In this document: positions 46,353-58,959 of the stretch, in pieces
Numbering within the stretch: the stretch's first letter is position 1
Layout of the letters: each line of letters starts with the position of its first letter
Assembly: GCF_035582795.1 (NCBI RefSeq)
Contig: NC_134367.1
Location: 116,584,062 to 116,648,061 of the forward strand
From: Mycteria americana
Taxonomy: Eukaryota; Chordata; Aves; Ciconiiformes; Ciconiidae
Reading direction: 5' to 3'
DNA length: 64,000 bases
Position numbers and translations under genes: made by a program
The notes under the pieces: generated by a model
Databases searched by the model: none
The model's input: only the letters and a program-made list of their open reading frames with translations
What the model was told of the DNA's origin: nothing

Positions 46353-49300
46353 GATGCAAAAATGGCTTTAGAAGGTGTGTAGTCCCGAATTTCCAGGCAC
46401 AGCCCAGCTGATGCAATCCTGGGTTGCCCTGTTTATCTGAAACACAAAAGGCTGCTGTGGAGGAATGGGCAGGGTCCTGCGAAGGTCCTGTTCAGAACCA
46501 AGCATCTGCAGCTCTGCTGTTGTCAGGCTTCTGCAGCATTTTAACTGATTTGCCTCTCTGGACCAGACACATGATCATCTGAAAGGCTTCCTGGCACCCA
46601 CTCAACCTATTTGTTCTGTCAATTGAAGCAGGAAACTTACTATTTCAAAGTAGCAGGCACAGTTTTGGGGTTTTTTTTAATTATTATTTCCTCTGTGTCT
46701 GCAGCTCTCGCCTTCCCTCTCTCCCTGTTGTGGGCTGAGTTAGCAGGGAGGAAGCTCCCTTGTGGGCCTGTCCTGACTAGCAACAAAGGTGGGCCACTGC
46801 TTCCCATGGCTAAGGATCACTTGCTCCAAGGAGAATGGCTGACACTGTTGTCTTGCTGGTGTGTTCATGTGGCACTGAAGGCCAACTGGAGCAAGCATTG
46901 CATTCAGAAGTGCTCGTGTGGGATTGAGCTTTGGCAATGACTGGTCTTGGGGTGGAATTCACTGAAATGAAGACAATCTGACCTGGAGATTGTCACGCAA
47001 ATCATGTACAATGACTTCAGCCTGCAAGGAGCAGTCCTTGGTAAGCATCCACCAAGGATGTGCATACCTGGATGCTGTCTCAGAAATACTTCCTGTCTCC
47101 AATGTCCTCTGAGGCCTGGCAAATGAATCTGATGTGTTTGTCTTTCCTGGCTGCCTGCAGTGTGATTCCCCCACTGCACTGCACCTGACCAAGGCTAGCC
47201 TAGCCACAATTTACACCAGTGTAAAACAGGACCTTTTCTGCACAGGGGATAGCATGAAGTTAATCCAAATTACGTAAAAGCGCTGCTATAAAGTGGATTG
47301 GTGAAACTGCATTAAGCCTCTTTGAGCACAATTCCAGACTGAAGGAAGTGAAGTCAAATACAGGCCACTCAAGATCTGAAAAGGCATGTGTGAGTGGGGT
47401 GCAAGTCCCATCTTAGTGCGCTTGGAAATGCATCAGAAGGACAATTTTAGCCTAGTAATAAAGTTGCTGTCTGTGCGTTGCTCAAACTGCTTTTGTAGTG
47501 GCCATGTGGATCCCTCTGTGTTATCTACTCCCCATCTCTTCCCAAGTGCATCTCCTCAGTCTCTGTTGCTCAAGGAATTGCAAATAAAATGCCTCTTTTG
47601 GCTCCTGCTACCTTTTTGCCAATCTCACTTTGGCTTATGCTGCAGTGTGCTGTGACGTGTATGGTCTTTTCCACTTGCCCTTGGGGCTTTTCGCTGCACC
47701 AGTTGCAGCCTAGATTGTCCCCTTGGGCTGTCTCTTGGCTTGTGCTCAAGCCCCTCTTGAGCTGCGGATGGATGATGCACAAAACAACCTGTGGGTTCCC
47801 AGTGGGAGCAAAGGGCTCTGGCTTGCAGCAGCTGGGAGTGAGCAGGCTTCCTCCTGCCAGGTAGAAAATAAGAGACAACTCGATCAACTGTACTTTTGGA
47901 GCACGTGACCAGGAGAATTAGGACACAGAGGCCACTACTTTTGTTTCTCTGTTAGTGTCTCTGGGTGGACAAACCAGGCTTTGGGTCCCTCTGGTGCTTC
48001 ACAGGGGGCAGGGGCCGGGGGGGGCAATGGGTTCTGCTGTTTTGTCCCCCAGCTCCAGGTTGGGGGCTCCCTGGGGCAGTGCTGGCAGGGACAGCTGAGC
48101 AGGGCCTGCCCTGCTGGCAGGGGACAGCAGGTGGCAGCAAGAAACTCATGTCCCTTCGCTCGGACTTCTCCCTGGCACTTCAGCTGGGGGCAGGATTCTA
48201 CAGCCCAAGGGTGGCTGCTGAATTGGGGACAGTGAAATCTTACACAAACTCTGTCTTAAGTAGGTTTACACTGCTTTTGGTTTGTGCTTGTAGGCTGTTG
48301 AGGTCATGGGATGCTATCCTGCGGCATCTGCACTGTATCACCAGCAGGGACGTACAAAGCTAGACGTGCAAGAGGACTCCCAGGTGCTTGAGTTTGGAAT
48401 CTCTTATTCACCAGGATGGCTGCTCCAACTTGCATGGAGCAATTTGCTGAGACATCTGTGAGTGAGGAGAGAGACCGTGTAGAGCATGCCAAGGGCAACA
48501 AGCACGTATGTTGCTGAACACAGCTACGCTTTGGAGAGGGCAGTGTGTAAGGTTGTTTCTGCAGAAACCTATCCTTGCCTTGGGAATCCTCTCTGGGTTA
48601 CCCAGAAACGTCCAAGCTGGAAAACTCAATGTCTGAATCTCTCCTGCAGTCTTGCCAGCTCTGGGGTGTGAGCTAAGACATCTCTGCAACCCCTCTCTTC
48701 AGAGCAGCATTGCAAAAGAGCTCCACTGGATAACCCAAAAACCTGGATTTGATTCTACTTGTGTAAGCAATTTAATCTTATTGGGCAAGGGAGGATATTT
48801 CATTCCTCTTCCTTGAGGGAGCTGATGTGCTTCCAAATGTGTGCAAATGCCCGTGATACTTCAATAAGAAGGGATAAACGGCAGCCTGGCTTAGGAAGAA
48901 CAGATCTCACAAGACAAATGTGATCGCTTCCACTCGGGACAGAATGGAAAAAGATCCAACGACCAAAGGCGTGAGCAATGCCTACAATGGCCTGGGACCT
49001 CTGAGGAGTATTTGTTAAATAAATGCAAAGAGGTGTGGTGAGAGGCGTGAGAGGCATGAGAAAACTGGCTGTCACAGTGGCACAAGCGGAGTCCAGAAGA
49101 GATCAGGGTCCCCCATGGGTCAAGACATCTGCCAGAAAGGGGACACAGGGAACCTGGTTTACCTGCAGGTTTACCTGGAGAGGGTGGGACTGGGTCCCAT
49201 TCCCTTTCCTCCTGGTTTTCCTCCAGGCTCTGCCTGTCCCACTTATCACGGCAGGGGCACCTGGGAAATAATGGCAGAGATGGAGTTGTGTCTGCCTCCC

Positions 49301-51339
49301 TGGCTCCTGTGCTGGCTGTCGGATTGTCCTGCTCCTGAGCCATGCCCTGTGGGCTCCGTCTGGAGCTCACCCCCACACAGGGAGCAGCAAGCCCTGCCTG
49401 CCTGATGAGCTCTCTGGTGGCTTTTTTCAAGGAGGAGAGAGGCCTGTATAGTAATGAGGGCATGCAGAAGGAAGACAGAGGTGAGAGAGAAGCATTAACA
49501 CTAGTGGAGACTGCCTTGGGCCAGAGCAGGAGCCTGGCAAAGGCTTGGTCCCACCAGCTGTGTGCTGTCAAACTCTGGCTGTTCTTTGGATTCCCTAGCA
49601 TTATCCTCGCTCCTTGCAAAGAACAAGGCCAGCTTCAGACTTGGAGCCAGATTGTTTATACCCAAAAGAAAACAGTTGTTTTGTTACAAATAAACCATGT
49701 TGGTTATTTTGGGGAAATTTCCACCTTCTTCTTGTTTTCCATTCTCATTACATGTAACAAAAATTGGTTTTAAACAGGGTTTCAGAACAGGAATGGTGCA
49801 TCAGTCGTACAGCAGCTGTGTAGTGCAGTGAATAATTGAGCCTGTTGGAAAGCTGTTCCTTTGCCCCCCCTCCTTGGCTTCAGCTGGGGCTTGCTCCTGC
49901 TCTGCTTTCCTTCTGGATTTTCTCTTTTTTGGTTTTCTTTTTGTCTGTGCTCCTTTCTTTCAGGGCAGGGCATGTCTTTTCCAAGGGCCAGCCCAGAGCC
50001 AGAGGTCACAGTCTCTTCAGTGTTTAACCTTGGCCATGGATTTTGTAACGCTCGGGGGAAAAGAAGAACCAACCTCAGTTTGGCATTTCTAGCAACGCTC
50101 TTGCCTCTGGGCCGTGAGAGCCCCTCGCTCTGTGTCTCTTGCACAAGCTGCCTGAGTGCTCCAGGGCTGCTCACTGCGCTGCCCCTGCTGTCTTGCTGGG
50201 GACAGGAGTAATACGAAAGCGCAGGACAGCTGCCAGCATCCCCAGTCCCCAGGCAGTTGTGCCAGGCAGTGAACACTGTGACATTTGTCCTGCTGGCCTG
50301 GGTGAGACACGGGGCCTGGGGTCTCAACCTTTTCTGTGCCAGGACACCTTCAATACTTGTGACTCTGTGAACACACCCTGCCGTGCAATGTGGCAGGTTG
50401 TCCTTAAGGATTAAAGTGTTGCTGGATCACTGTAATCAGAAGGTAAAAGCAACTGAGAGCAGTTCCTGCCCTTTGAGCAGGGTAGAAACTCTTGCTTATA
50501 GACAGCTGGAAGAGCAGCCTGGTAAACACAGCCACGTCAATACGTGATAAGGGAGCACTTGCACCCAGACACGCTCCTTGGGCAAGCCCTTTGCCCAGAG
50601 CCGTGAAATACCCTGCTGTATAGCGAGCATGCTGCAATCCCTAACCCCCAGCCTCCTGTGCTTGCAGCATGACCCCAAACTCCCTCCCTTGGGGATTTGC
50701 CACCAGCTCTGGTTTGCTATGGAGGCAAAGTGCAAAGGCATCTCTTGCATCACACCGGAAGCGGTGATGGCCAGGCAAGGACTGTCCCTGCCAGCAGGAG
50801 CCCTGCAGGCCCCAGGAGCATGATTGGGTGCTGCTGCACTGGATCACTCGCTTTCAGCGAAACCAGGCATAGCCATGGCAGCTTAAGCCACAGTGAGTGC
50901 GTTCCTGTAGTGTTACTGCATTCAAACTGTGTCCTTGCTTAGCTTGACTCTTTCAGAAGCTGATCCGAGCCAGAGACCTTGCTGCCCAGCTGGAGCAGAG
51001 CTCTCGCACCCCAGGAAGGCTGAGCAGCCCCCAGCCCACCTGCCAGCAGCAGCACACCAGGATACAGCTCAAGCCTGCTTTCTGCTGCAAAGCACCAGGC
51101 ACGCATGCGAGGCTTTTAAGATCCAAGGACCAGCTCCAAAGCAATTCCCCATTGCCTGTAAATGAAGCAGACTAGCATTGCAAAATCAAAATATTCCTAG
51201 CAAGCCAAAGCTCCTTCTTCCAGCTGAGATTTGACTTGCCCAAGGGGAGGGCAGTTTGCCTTTGAAACAGACAAAATGTTTTCTGCATTAAAGGCTCAGC
51301 TCACCTCTCAGTGAAAGCGCTGACAGCTTGTGCCACCTA

Positions 51340-51740
51340 TTTATAAGGCAGCTTTGGAGTTAATTGTTTATGTAACCTATTAAAAATACACTCATTCATC
51401 CTTTTATTCTTTTCTTCCCTGCCAAAGAAATTGGTAAGACATAGTTTCAGGTGAGCTCTGATAGCTGGTTGCTGCTGCAGGGTGCAGAGGGGTCAGGCAT
51501 GGTGGCAGCTCACGGACTCAGCATCCCTCTGTACTGCTCACTGGGTGTTGCAGGAGTGTCCCTGTGCCTCGCTTGCATATCATCTCCCAGCGCTGGCACG
51601 TGCAGACCTCAGGCTCAGTAATACAGCACCCTGCTCCTCAGAGAGCATCACACCTCTTTAGCCTGCTGGTTAATGGTTAGACTTAATTACATTAAGCTCC
51701 TCAGCCCAGCTGTGGATTTTAAATATTGGATTTTCTGATC
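51340..51740. promoter_or_regulatory. AT-rich islands with homeodomain-type motifs (candidate enhancer)
   Basis: Two short AT-rich patches (about 51340-51420 and 51660-51735) sit in GC-rich surroundings. They contain GGAGTTAATTG, CTTAATTACATTAAG, and GTTAATGGTTAG, which is close to the HNF1 consensus. Such AT-rich islands are often conserved enhancers, but conservation cannot be seen from one sequence. Confidence 0.25.
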
Positions 51741-51958
51741 TTGTCCTTTGAACCTATTTTTGCTGTGGCTGTTGGTAAACTGTGTGCTCCTGAGCTCAGG
51801 CTGCTGCAAAATCCTCTATGGACTGCTGCATCCCTGAGCAGGTACATCTTTGTAAGTTGTACAAGAGCAGTGTTTGATGTAAGTTGGCATGTATGGTTGA
51901 AGGCAGGAGGTTGACTTCAGCTCAGTTTGGTGTAGAATTGCAACCCAATTTATCATGG

Positions 51959-52455
51959 ACTCATAAAAGTGCTGGTGGGAAGGGGCCTGTGGAGGTCTCT
52001 GATCCAGCCAACCCTTGGAGCAGGACTGTTGCCAACGCCAGGTCAGAACAGCTGGAACTCTGCAGAGCTAAGGCTGAAAAACTTCCAAGGATGGAGGCCC
52101 CTCCTCTCTGGGTACATGTCCCAGGGCTGCACCACCCTTCTGGGGAAGGAGTTTTTCCTAACACCCTACCTGAACTGGCCAGGCTGCAATCTCTGCCTCT
52201 TGCTTAATGTCCTATTGTCTTGACCTACTGGAAAGACTTTAGCTCCATCCTCCCTGTATCTGCCCTCCAAGTCACTGCTAAATTGCCCCAACCTCCTCTC
52301 CTTCCCAACCAACCAAGCCAGCTGTCTCCACCTTTCCCGTAGGCAGTGTCTCCTGACCACAACCAGCCTGATGGCCCTGCTGGGTCCTCTTCAGTGTCCC
52401 AGCAGATCCATGCTCATCCTGGAGGGGCTGTTCACAGCCACCGAGACCTGCTGAA
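51959..52455 (-). mobile_element. Old CR1 LINE fragment, reverse orientation
   Basis: Read in reverse complement this is a degraded CR1 3' region. Plus-strand landmarks are GTCTCTGATCCAGCCAACCC (the GATCATCTAGTCCAACCC equivalent), a GGATGGAGGCCCC segment, TGGGGAAGGAGTTTTTCCTA, and a distal GATGGCCCTGCTGGGTCCTC segment that corresponds to the reverse transcriptase thumb region. Many substitutions suggest an old insertion. Edges are approximate. Confidence 0.75.
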
Positions 52456-55080
52456 AGGGGATGCTTAGAGCCAGGGCAGGCTGAAGTCAAGCTCAGAAAC
52501 AAGCTCCTTGTTGTGTCTGCTTGAATAAGGCTTCAGAATAACCTGGGTTTGATTGATTTCTGAATGAGATGGGTCTGAACCAGCTGGCAAGTGCCCAGCA
52601 GTGAGAAGCAAGGCCTGCCCATGCCTGTCTCCTTGCAACATTGCAGCATCCTTCTGACCACTGAGGGCTATAAGGCACTGCCCTGAACTGTCTCTCCTCA
52701 GCCACATGAAGGAGCATCTTCCTGGGAGCAACACAGTTTGGGGACATCACCAGTACAAGGCTGATGTGCCCCAAGCCCCAGACTATGTGGGGCTCTTCAG
52801 AGCAGCAGGGACCTCTCCACAGCCTCCTGGGCACTGCCCACCCCTGCTGGGGCAGTTCCAAGGGGCTCAGCTGCTCTCAGACCCCAGAGGCAGTGTGGCT
52901 GGAGCACAGGGGAGCTGTTGGAGCTGGCTTGCCCTGCCCAAGGCCAGCTCATCCATCTTCACCTTGCCGGCACAGCTTGTCCTGACACGGAGAGGCGAGT
53001 GTAGTGCTTTATTTAGATGGATACCAGGGAGCAGGGGGGCTTTGCAGGGTCAGCCTGGGCATTTCGGCAGGGTCTGGGCTCCACACCTGAGCCCTTGGTA
53101 GGGCATTAGGCTCCCTCCTCCCCTCTGTGGGACTGGGATGTACTGGGCAGCCCATTCCTGCCCAGAGCTACCTGGTCCCCACTGATCACTCCTCTCTGAA
53201 GGATGGCGTCAGATGCCCAAGGCTGCTCCCCTGAGGTCTGAAAGATTAGACTGGAAGTTTTCTGGGTGGGAGATGTCCCAGGGCTGAGGTCAGGGACAGA
53301 AACGTAATGTCTGCCCCGTGCTGTTATACAATCCGCTGTTAAATAAACACTCGGGGTCACTGCGCCTGCCAGGTGGCAGCAGCTGGCAGTGGGGCTGCCT
53401 GGAAAACAGGCTGTGGTTTGCAGGACCACTGTCCCCTGGGCAAGAAGAAGAAGGAAAAGCAATTACATGCTTTCGGGCAGTCTCACACTTGGACCCTTCC
53501 CAGCCTTGGGGTTCCTTGTTGCAAGGTGCTTTTTGGTGACAGAGGCACCAGCCTCACAAGGGCACAACCTATTATTTTTAAAGCCAGCAGCCCAATGTTC
53601 ACAGTGGGGAGGTGGCTTTGGCCACTGTGAGAAAAGGCTGGTGTTTATCTGCGGGATGCTGTGGCTCGATGGGCACAAGCAGGGACCCATGCTTGTTGCT
53701 GGGAACGGCTGTCAGTTCCCGCTGCACCTTGCCCAGACCTGGTGGAGACCCGGCATCCATCCAGCACAGCTCTGTGTCCCCCAGCCTCATGGCTGCTCTC
53801 TGCATTTCATAAAGCTGCAGTGGAGCAAAAGCTGGGGCTGAGCCATGGAGCCCCCATGCAGTGGCTACCAGTACATAGGGGTTGGGCCAGTGCCGCAGTC
53901 CCAGGCACTAATTTCAGGTGGTGCTGCCCATCTGGGACTGACGCCCATTTAACAGCACTGTATTAATGATTTCAAAGGTGCTGCAGAACAAGGTAGCTGA
54001 AACGGGCATGTGGAGGACATTGGGAAACCTGTAGGAATGGCTCATGATGATCTGTGCTGGCTGCAAATGAGCAGTTGCTCGAGGGAGCTGGATGATTTGT
54101 CCTAGGAAATACAGGCCAAGTCCAGGAAAAGAAGCCACGCTGGTGGAGAAAGCTCCAAAAGCTCCCAAAGCAAGGCTGGGAAGCAGCCACACTGTGCTCA
54201 GAGCCTGAGCCTTGCTGCCCTGGGGTTGTCATCCTCGAGCACACATTTACAGCTAGCTAGCCTAATTTTGCTGGATAATTTCTTCCTAATAAGGGTTTTT
54301 GGCAGGTGGCCGTGCTCCCCTGAGGGTGAGGGAGAGCAGTTCAATACGAGCAACAAACTGGTGGAGGGCAGGGCAAGTTCCTGTTTTCAACTCAGAGGGT
54401 GGGTGAGAAAGAGAAACGCTGGGGGATGGCTGGACGGCACTGAGGAACCTGTTATCCCTCGCTTGTGTTTTGCCCCCCTGAACACTGCGCTGGCAGAGCA
54501 GAGCATCAGTGTGGCCCTGTGACGGTGGAGGAAAGATGCTCCGGGCTTCTCAGTTTTGCTCTGCATCTCCCTGCGCAGAGGTCAGGGTACCACAAGCAGT
54601 GGGGCTGTGCCAGGAACTGGCCCGGCAGCCAGAAGCCAGAGCCGGTGTGGGAGCACCGGGGGCCTGGGATAACATGAGGTGTCTTGTGCACCTGCCAAAC
54701 GTCCCTCATCTGGAGTGACAGCCACATGGCAGCCCTGGTGCTCCTCTCCTCCCAAAACCCTGCTAGCAAAGCCAGCAGGAGTCATGAGCCACATCCCCTG
54801 TGGTCCCTTCTGCTCCACGCCTGAGGCTGCTCTGGGACAACGGAGACCCCGAGCTGCCCTTGTGCCTTCCCCAGAGAGCTCTGAATGGGACTGGTGGGGC
54901 TGGGGTAGGACACTGGCTCTGCCAGATCACTTGCATACATGCACAGCTCACCTGCCCCAGACGGCAAGCTGCCCTGCTCTTCCCATACAGTCAATCGCTC
55001 AGCCCCCAAACGCTGCAGAGATGTGGCACTGAGCCTGCTCTCCTGTCCCTGCCAGCAGGCTCTTCGGTGCCTGGCTTCCT
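52456..55080. other. GC-rich intergenic segment, nothing recognised
   Basis: Dense overlapping chance ORFs on both strands with no recognisable protein motifs, RNA genes or repeats. Confidence 0.45.
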
Positions 55081-55084
55081 GTGA

Positions 55085-55500
55085 TCCGGGAAGGCATTCT
55101 AGCTTAATGCAGCTATTTTGTTATTTAATCCTGCTTGATTTTCCTTAACACCTTTCCAAATGTTTTAAGCTATCCTTTGTGGTGCTCATCCACTGTTTAA
55201 TCTGAGATCAAATGATTGTATCTTAATCCCTGGATCTCAAATGAATTTGCCTTTGGTTTGGGCAGCTAACCCTCCAGCCCTCTGCTACAGCCAGGCTGGT
55301 TTATCCAGGGCAGGCAGAATCAGGAAAGGAATAAAACGCCTTCTCCCTTTCCTTCTCTCGCTATTTCTCTCTTTCTCATAAGTTAACTTTACTTGAGCTG
55401 CACAAAGTAGGTGATATCCCCCTGATTAATCTTTCCAAATAATTTTATGTTTTTCCTTGGCCACTGGGGCCTTCTTTTGTCAAACTACCTAAATGTGATC
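55085..55500. promoter_or_regulatory. AT-rich island with TF-motif density (candidate enhancer)
   Basis: About 400 bp in two AT-rich blocks (55085-55260 and 55370-55500) flanked by GC-rich DNA. Visible words include TTTAATCC (PITX/OTX-like), CCTTTGTGG (SOX-like), ATCAAATGATTG (TCF-like), GTTAACTTTACTTGAG, TGATTAATC and AAATAATTTTATG. The clustering is suggestive only. Confidence 0.25.
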
Positions 55501-56090
55501 AAAGCCAGTGCAATACTCTGCTTTTTGTGGCTGACTGGGTGCACAGAGCAAGCCGACATGGAGTGAGTGTACAGGACAGCACCTGAGTCCATTGTACAGT
55601 CTTCCTGGATGACCCAGCCATGCCCTCGGTGAGCAGTCCCCAGCAGCAACCTGGCACTGTGCTTTTCCCAAAGGACACGCGCACTTTGCTTCAGAGGCTT
55701 TGGAGTGGCCGCCTTTATTTTGACACACTTGCCTGGCCCATGGGAGTGCATTTCTCAGCTTGGCAAGGGGAGACCTGCAGTTGCTGAAACTCACCTGGAG
55801 TCAGTGGAGCAGCACAGCCCTCTGCAGTTCCTGACAGCACTGAGACGAACATGGGGACCCTGTCAACACAAGCCCTGCTGCCTCTCGAGCAAGCCCAGGA
55901 GCAGGGCTGAGACTGGGGGGTACCAGCCCCCGTGACCATGCCCTCCCCACGTTCCTTTGCCTTCACCACGCGCTCCTCTGTCATACAGAGAGGTTTTGGG
56001 GCAGGAGAACCTCTGAATCAGACTGGCACAAATCCAAAGATGACAGGACGCTGATCTCAGCCTCATCCTCTGGGCACTGCTAAAACTTGA
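55501..56090. other. GC-rich intergenic segment, nothing recognised
   Basis: Chance ORFs only, with no recognisable feature. Confidence 0.45.
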
Positions 56091-56149
56091 CTTCTTGTTT
56101 CATTGCGATTGCCCATGGCTATGCTGCGGGCCCCCTGCTCAGATGCACA

Positions 56150-56285
56150 CAAAGAGGCTTGGAGAAAGATTAAACACCATTTTTCTACAGCATGTTCTAG
56201 ATTTCATGGAAAGTAGATTAAATGTAATTAAATTCACATGTTAATCCAGCCAGATTAAATGGTACATTCTACTTTTGTCCTTAGC
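56150..56285. promoter_or_regulatory. AT-rich island with TTAAT/TAATTA words (candidate enhancer)
   Basis: Contains AGATTAAATG twice, ATGTAATTAAATTC and TGTTAATCCAG in about 130 bp within GC-rich flanks. Homeodomain-type core motifs are dense. No conservation data are available here. Confidence 0.22.
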
Positions 56286-58887
56286 TTGGCCCAGAGGCCA
56301 GACTGAACCTGGAAATGAAGACGGCAGAACCGGTCTGGTCCTTCATGTCTAGACTCAGCGCCAGGCTTTGCTTTGATGCCAGAGATTGGATCCAGACTGT
56401 TTCATCAGTGTGTTAAGAATCATGCCCCAGATCCAGGCCTGGTTCAGAGCAAAGCGTAACAGTCATCCCAGCCCTGGAGGGTGCTGCTGCCCCAGGCACT
56501 CTCTCATAAATCCACAGTGCTGGTGGGAGAAGCTCAGATCCACATCTCACCTGAGGTTTCCTGTAGCTGCTGCCGTTACTGGGTCTCAAGCCAGCTCCTG
56601 CTGACAGCTACCATGTCTTTGTGGTACCTGAGTCCTTGGCAAGGCAGACAGCGCTAGTCCATAACTTCTCCCGAGCTGGGCAGGGTGGGCTGTGACTGCA
56701 TGGCTAAATTGCATCCAAACCCATCCTGATGGAGCGATGGGCTGATGCAGCCTCATCCAAGGGTGTGTGGGGGACCCTGTGTTGGAGGGGGTTTGCCTTC
56801 CAGGAAAGGACAATGAGAGCTGCAACTCAGCTTCTCTGGTGCTGTGGGAATTCACAGCAGAATCCCTCTTTCAAGCACAACTCATCCCTATGCAGCTAGT
56901 CTGGACTTGCAGGGGAAGAAACCACATGAAACCCTGGTAATAAACCATCTGCCTCCTTTTGAGGACCTGTAAATCTCGCCTAGCAGACCCACAGTCATGT
57001 AGCTGCAAAAGATGCAAATAAACTCTGCTGTGTTGTTAGCACCTTTTGTATGCCAGGGCAATCATACTCAACCCCACATGCAACCAGAAGCCAGGTCTGC
57101 CTGCACAAGGCTCAATGCAAAATACCCTCCCCAGGTGTAAAGCTGCACTGCTTCACTCAAATCAATATCACACAGTGATGCTGTGTCCCATAGAGGAGTT
57201 GGCTTGCAACATGAAAGATCAGTTAAGCTGCAAGGACAAATATCCTCTTCTAAAAGCTACAGCCAGTGCTGACAGAAGTATTTCCTAGCAAATACCTGCA
57301 GCACACTAAGCAATCAGTCTTATTTTATTACATTAAAGAATAAAAGGTCTACACACAATTTTTCCAAGTGAGATTCTGAATTGACACTGGTGCCTCTGTA
57401 ATGGTGGAATACCTTTTCTCATCCCAAATTGCCTCTGGTAACCTGATCTTTGCATGCTGCACCATGGGGAAAAAGCACTAGTAGTGTGGACTGAAGCATG
57501 GTATCATCAATCGTGTAGGCACCACTGGGGACTCCTCCTTCCTTGAGCCAAGTGCCTTGCTGTTTGTACTAGCAAAGCAGACACAGCTCCCGTGCCTTGG
57601 AGGGAGGCTGTGAACCTGTGTTCAGTGGCTGGTGTGACTATCTCTGCAAGACATTTGATGGACATCACAGTGACAGCTGGGCCTTTTCCTAGGACAAGAG
57701 GTCTGGGGGTGTGGAAAAGTTTTTTCTCTGTGGTGGCCTTGATGGCCTAAGGAGCCATTGGGAAAAGCCACCAAGGGGACCTGAACCCCAGAGGTGCTTA
57801 GAGATGCCCTAAGGTGAGAAAAAAACAGTTTTAAGCCTGTGTGGAAACACATTTCACCAAACTGGCATTTAACATGTGCATGCATACTCCCCAGTAGCAG
57901 ACTCCCAGTAGCTGGTTTCATCTTTACAGAGGCAGGTCTGTAGAGCAGGCAGTAGGTAGGCAGACATGTCCTCCAGGTAAGGCTGGAGGCAGTGTGCTGG
58001 CTGTAGAGAGCGCCATCTCTGCAGTGGGGCAGCCCTGGGGTTTGCAGGTATATTGGCACTCTACATTGCAGCCTCCACAAGAGTCAGTATCTAGCCCAGG
58101 CTTTAAAAGCAGCCTCATCTTGTGCTCTTGCATAACAGTGAGATGGATATTGCACTGTATTTATACAGACCGAAATGACAGGAGTCTGTTTGAGTAAACA
58201 CTTGCACATGAAAGCTTCAGCTGGCTACAGAGCTTCATTTCCAGGAGCAGAAGAAAACCACTGAAGAAAGAAACCCTTTGAAGACTTCAATCACCCTGAT
58301 AAGGGAAGACAGGGCAGGATGGGGGAGAAGGCTCCCATTCGCAGCTGTAAGACTGCCAGCTCCACAGGTGGGCTGCGTACCACCACCCCAGAGAGCTCCC
58401 CTAACACGTACCGCACAGGCAAGTGTGGCTCCAGAGCCTGCCCGCTGCCCTTCCCCCGGCTGTGCCACAGCCCCTCGATTTAAACCCTTAATCCTGGGGA
58501 GATTGTGCAATAGCTCCTTCAGGCTGAGAACGGATTATGCCCATTTCAAAGGTATTTGGCACTCGGGCTCTACTGGGAGAGCCCAGTTAACTGGCCCAAC
58601 CCCTCCTGCAAAAGCACCTGCAGGCGATTCCTGCAGCTGGTGCCTAGCAACATGTTCTGAGCTGCTCTGACAACAGCTAAAATTCAACGTGATTTCATCC
58701 TTCCTCCCCAGGGGAGCAGCTCTTGAGTCATCATCAGGGGAGAATGGGACGTGTCTCCCACTTGGCTTGCTATAAATGAGCAGTATGCGAGGGGCTGCTC
58801 TCTGTCTCTTGAGCATGTGTGCTGCTGCCAGCTAAAAAGGCATCTCCTCTTGGCATGTGGGACAGCTCCAGGTTCAGGAGATTTGCT
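56286..58887. other. Intergenic segment, nothing recognised
   Basis: Mixed composition with short chance ORFs and no recognised repeats or genes. A small AT-rich patch lies near 57300-57370. Confidence 0.45.
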
Positions 58888-58959
58888 AAATTTTTTTTTT
58901 CCCCTCTTTCCCAACTTGCTTTTAAATTGTTTTTTTCCCCTCTTTCCCAACTTGCTTTC
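58888..58959. repeat. Two-copy tandem duplication, 36-bp period
   Basis: The unit of a T run, then CCCCTCTTTCCCAACTTGCT, occurs at about 58893-58922 and again at about 58931-58958. The two copies are identical over the shared core, which implies a recent local duplication, probably by replication slippage at the T runs. Confidence 0.85.

Larger units (their letters stand above)
46001..51950. other. GC-richer gene-free region with many chance ORFs
   Basis: Base composition rises and stop codons become rarer, so both strands show overlapping open frames of 60-240 codons. The longest, on the minus strand at 48891-49619 and 49782-50327, translate to low-similarity Ser/Pro/Arg-rich sequence without a recognisable domain. 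I do not call a gene here. Confidence 0.5.

Noticed and set aside
50308-50345. GGTCTCAACCTTTTCTGTGCC resembling a hAT/Charlie terminal repeat
   Set aside because: Only one end matches loosely and no matching inverted end or target-site duplication was found.
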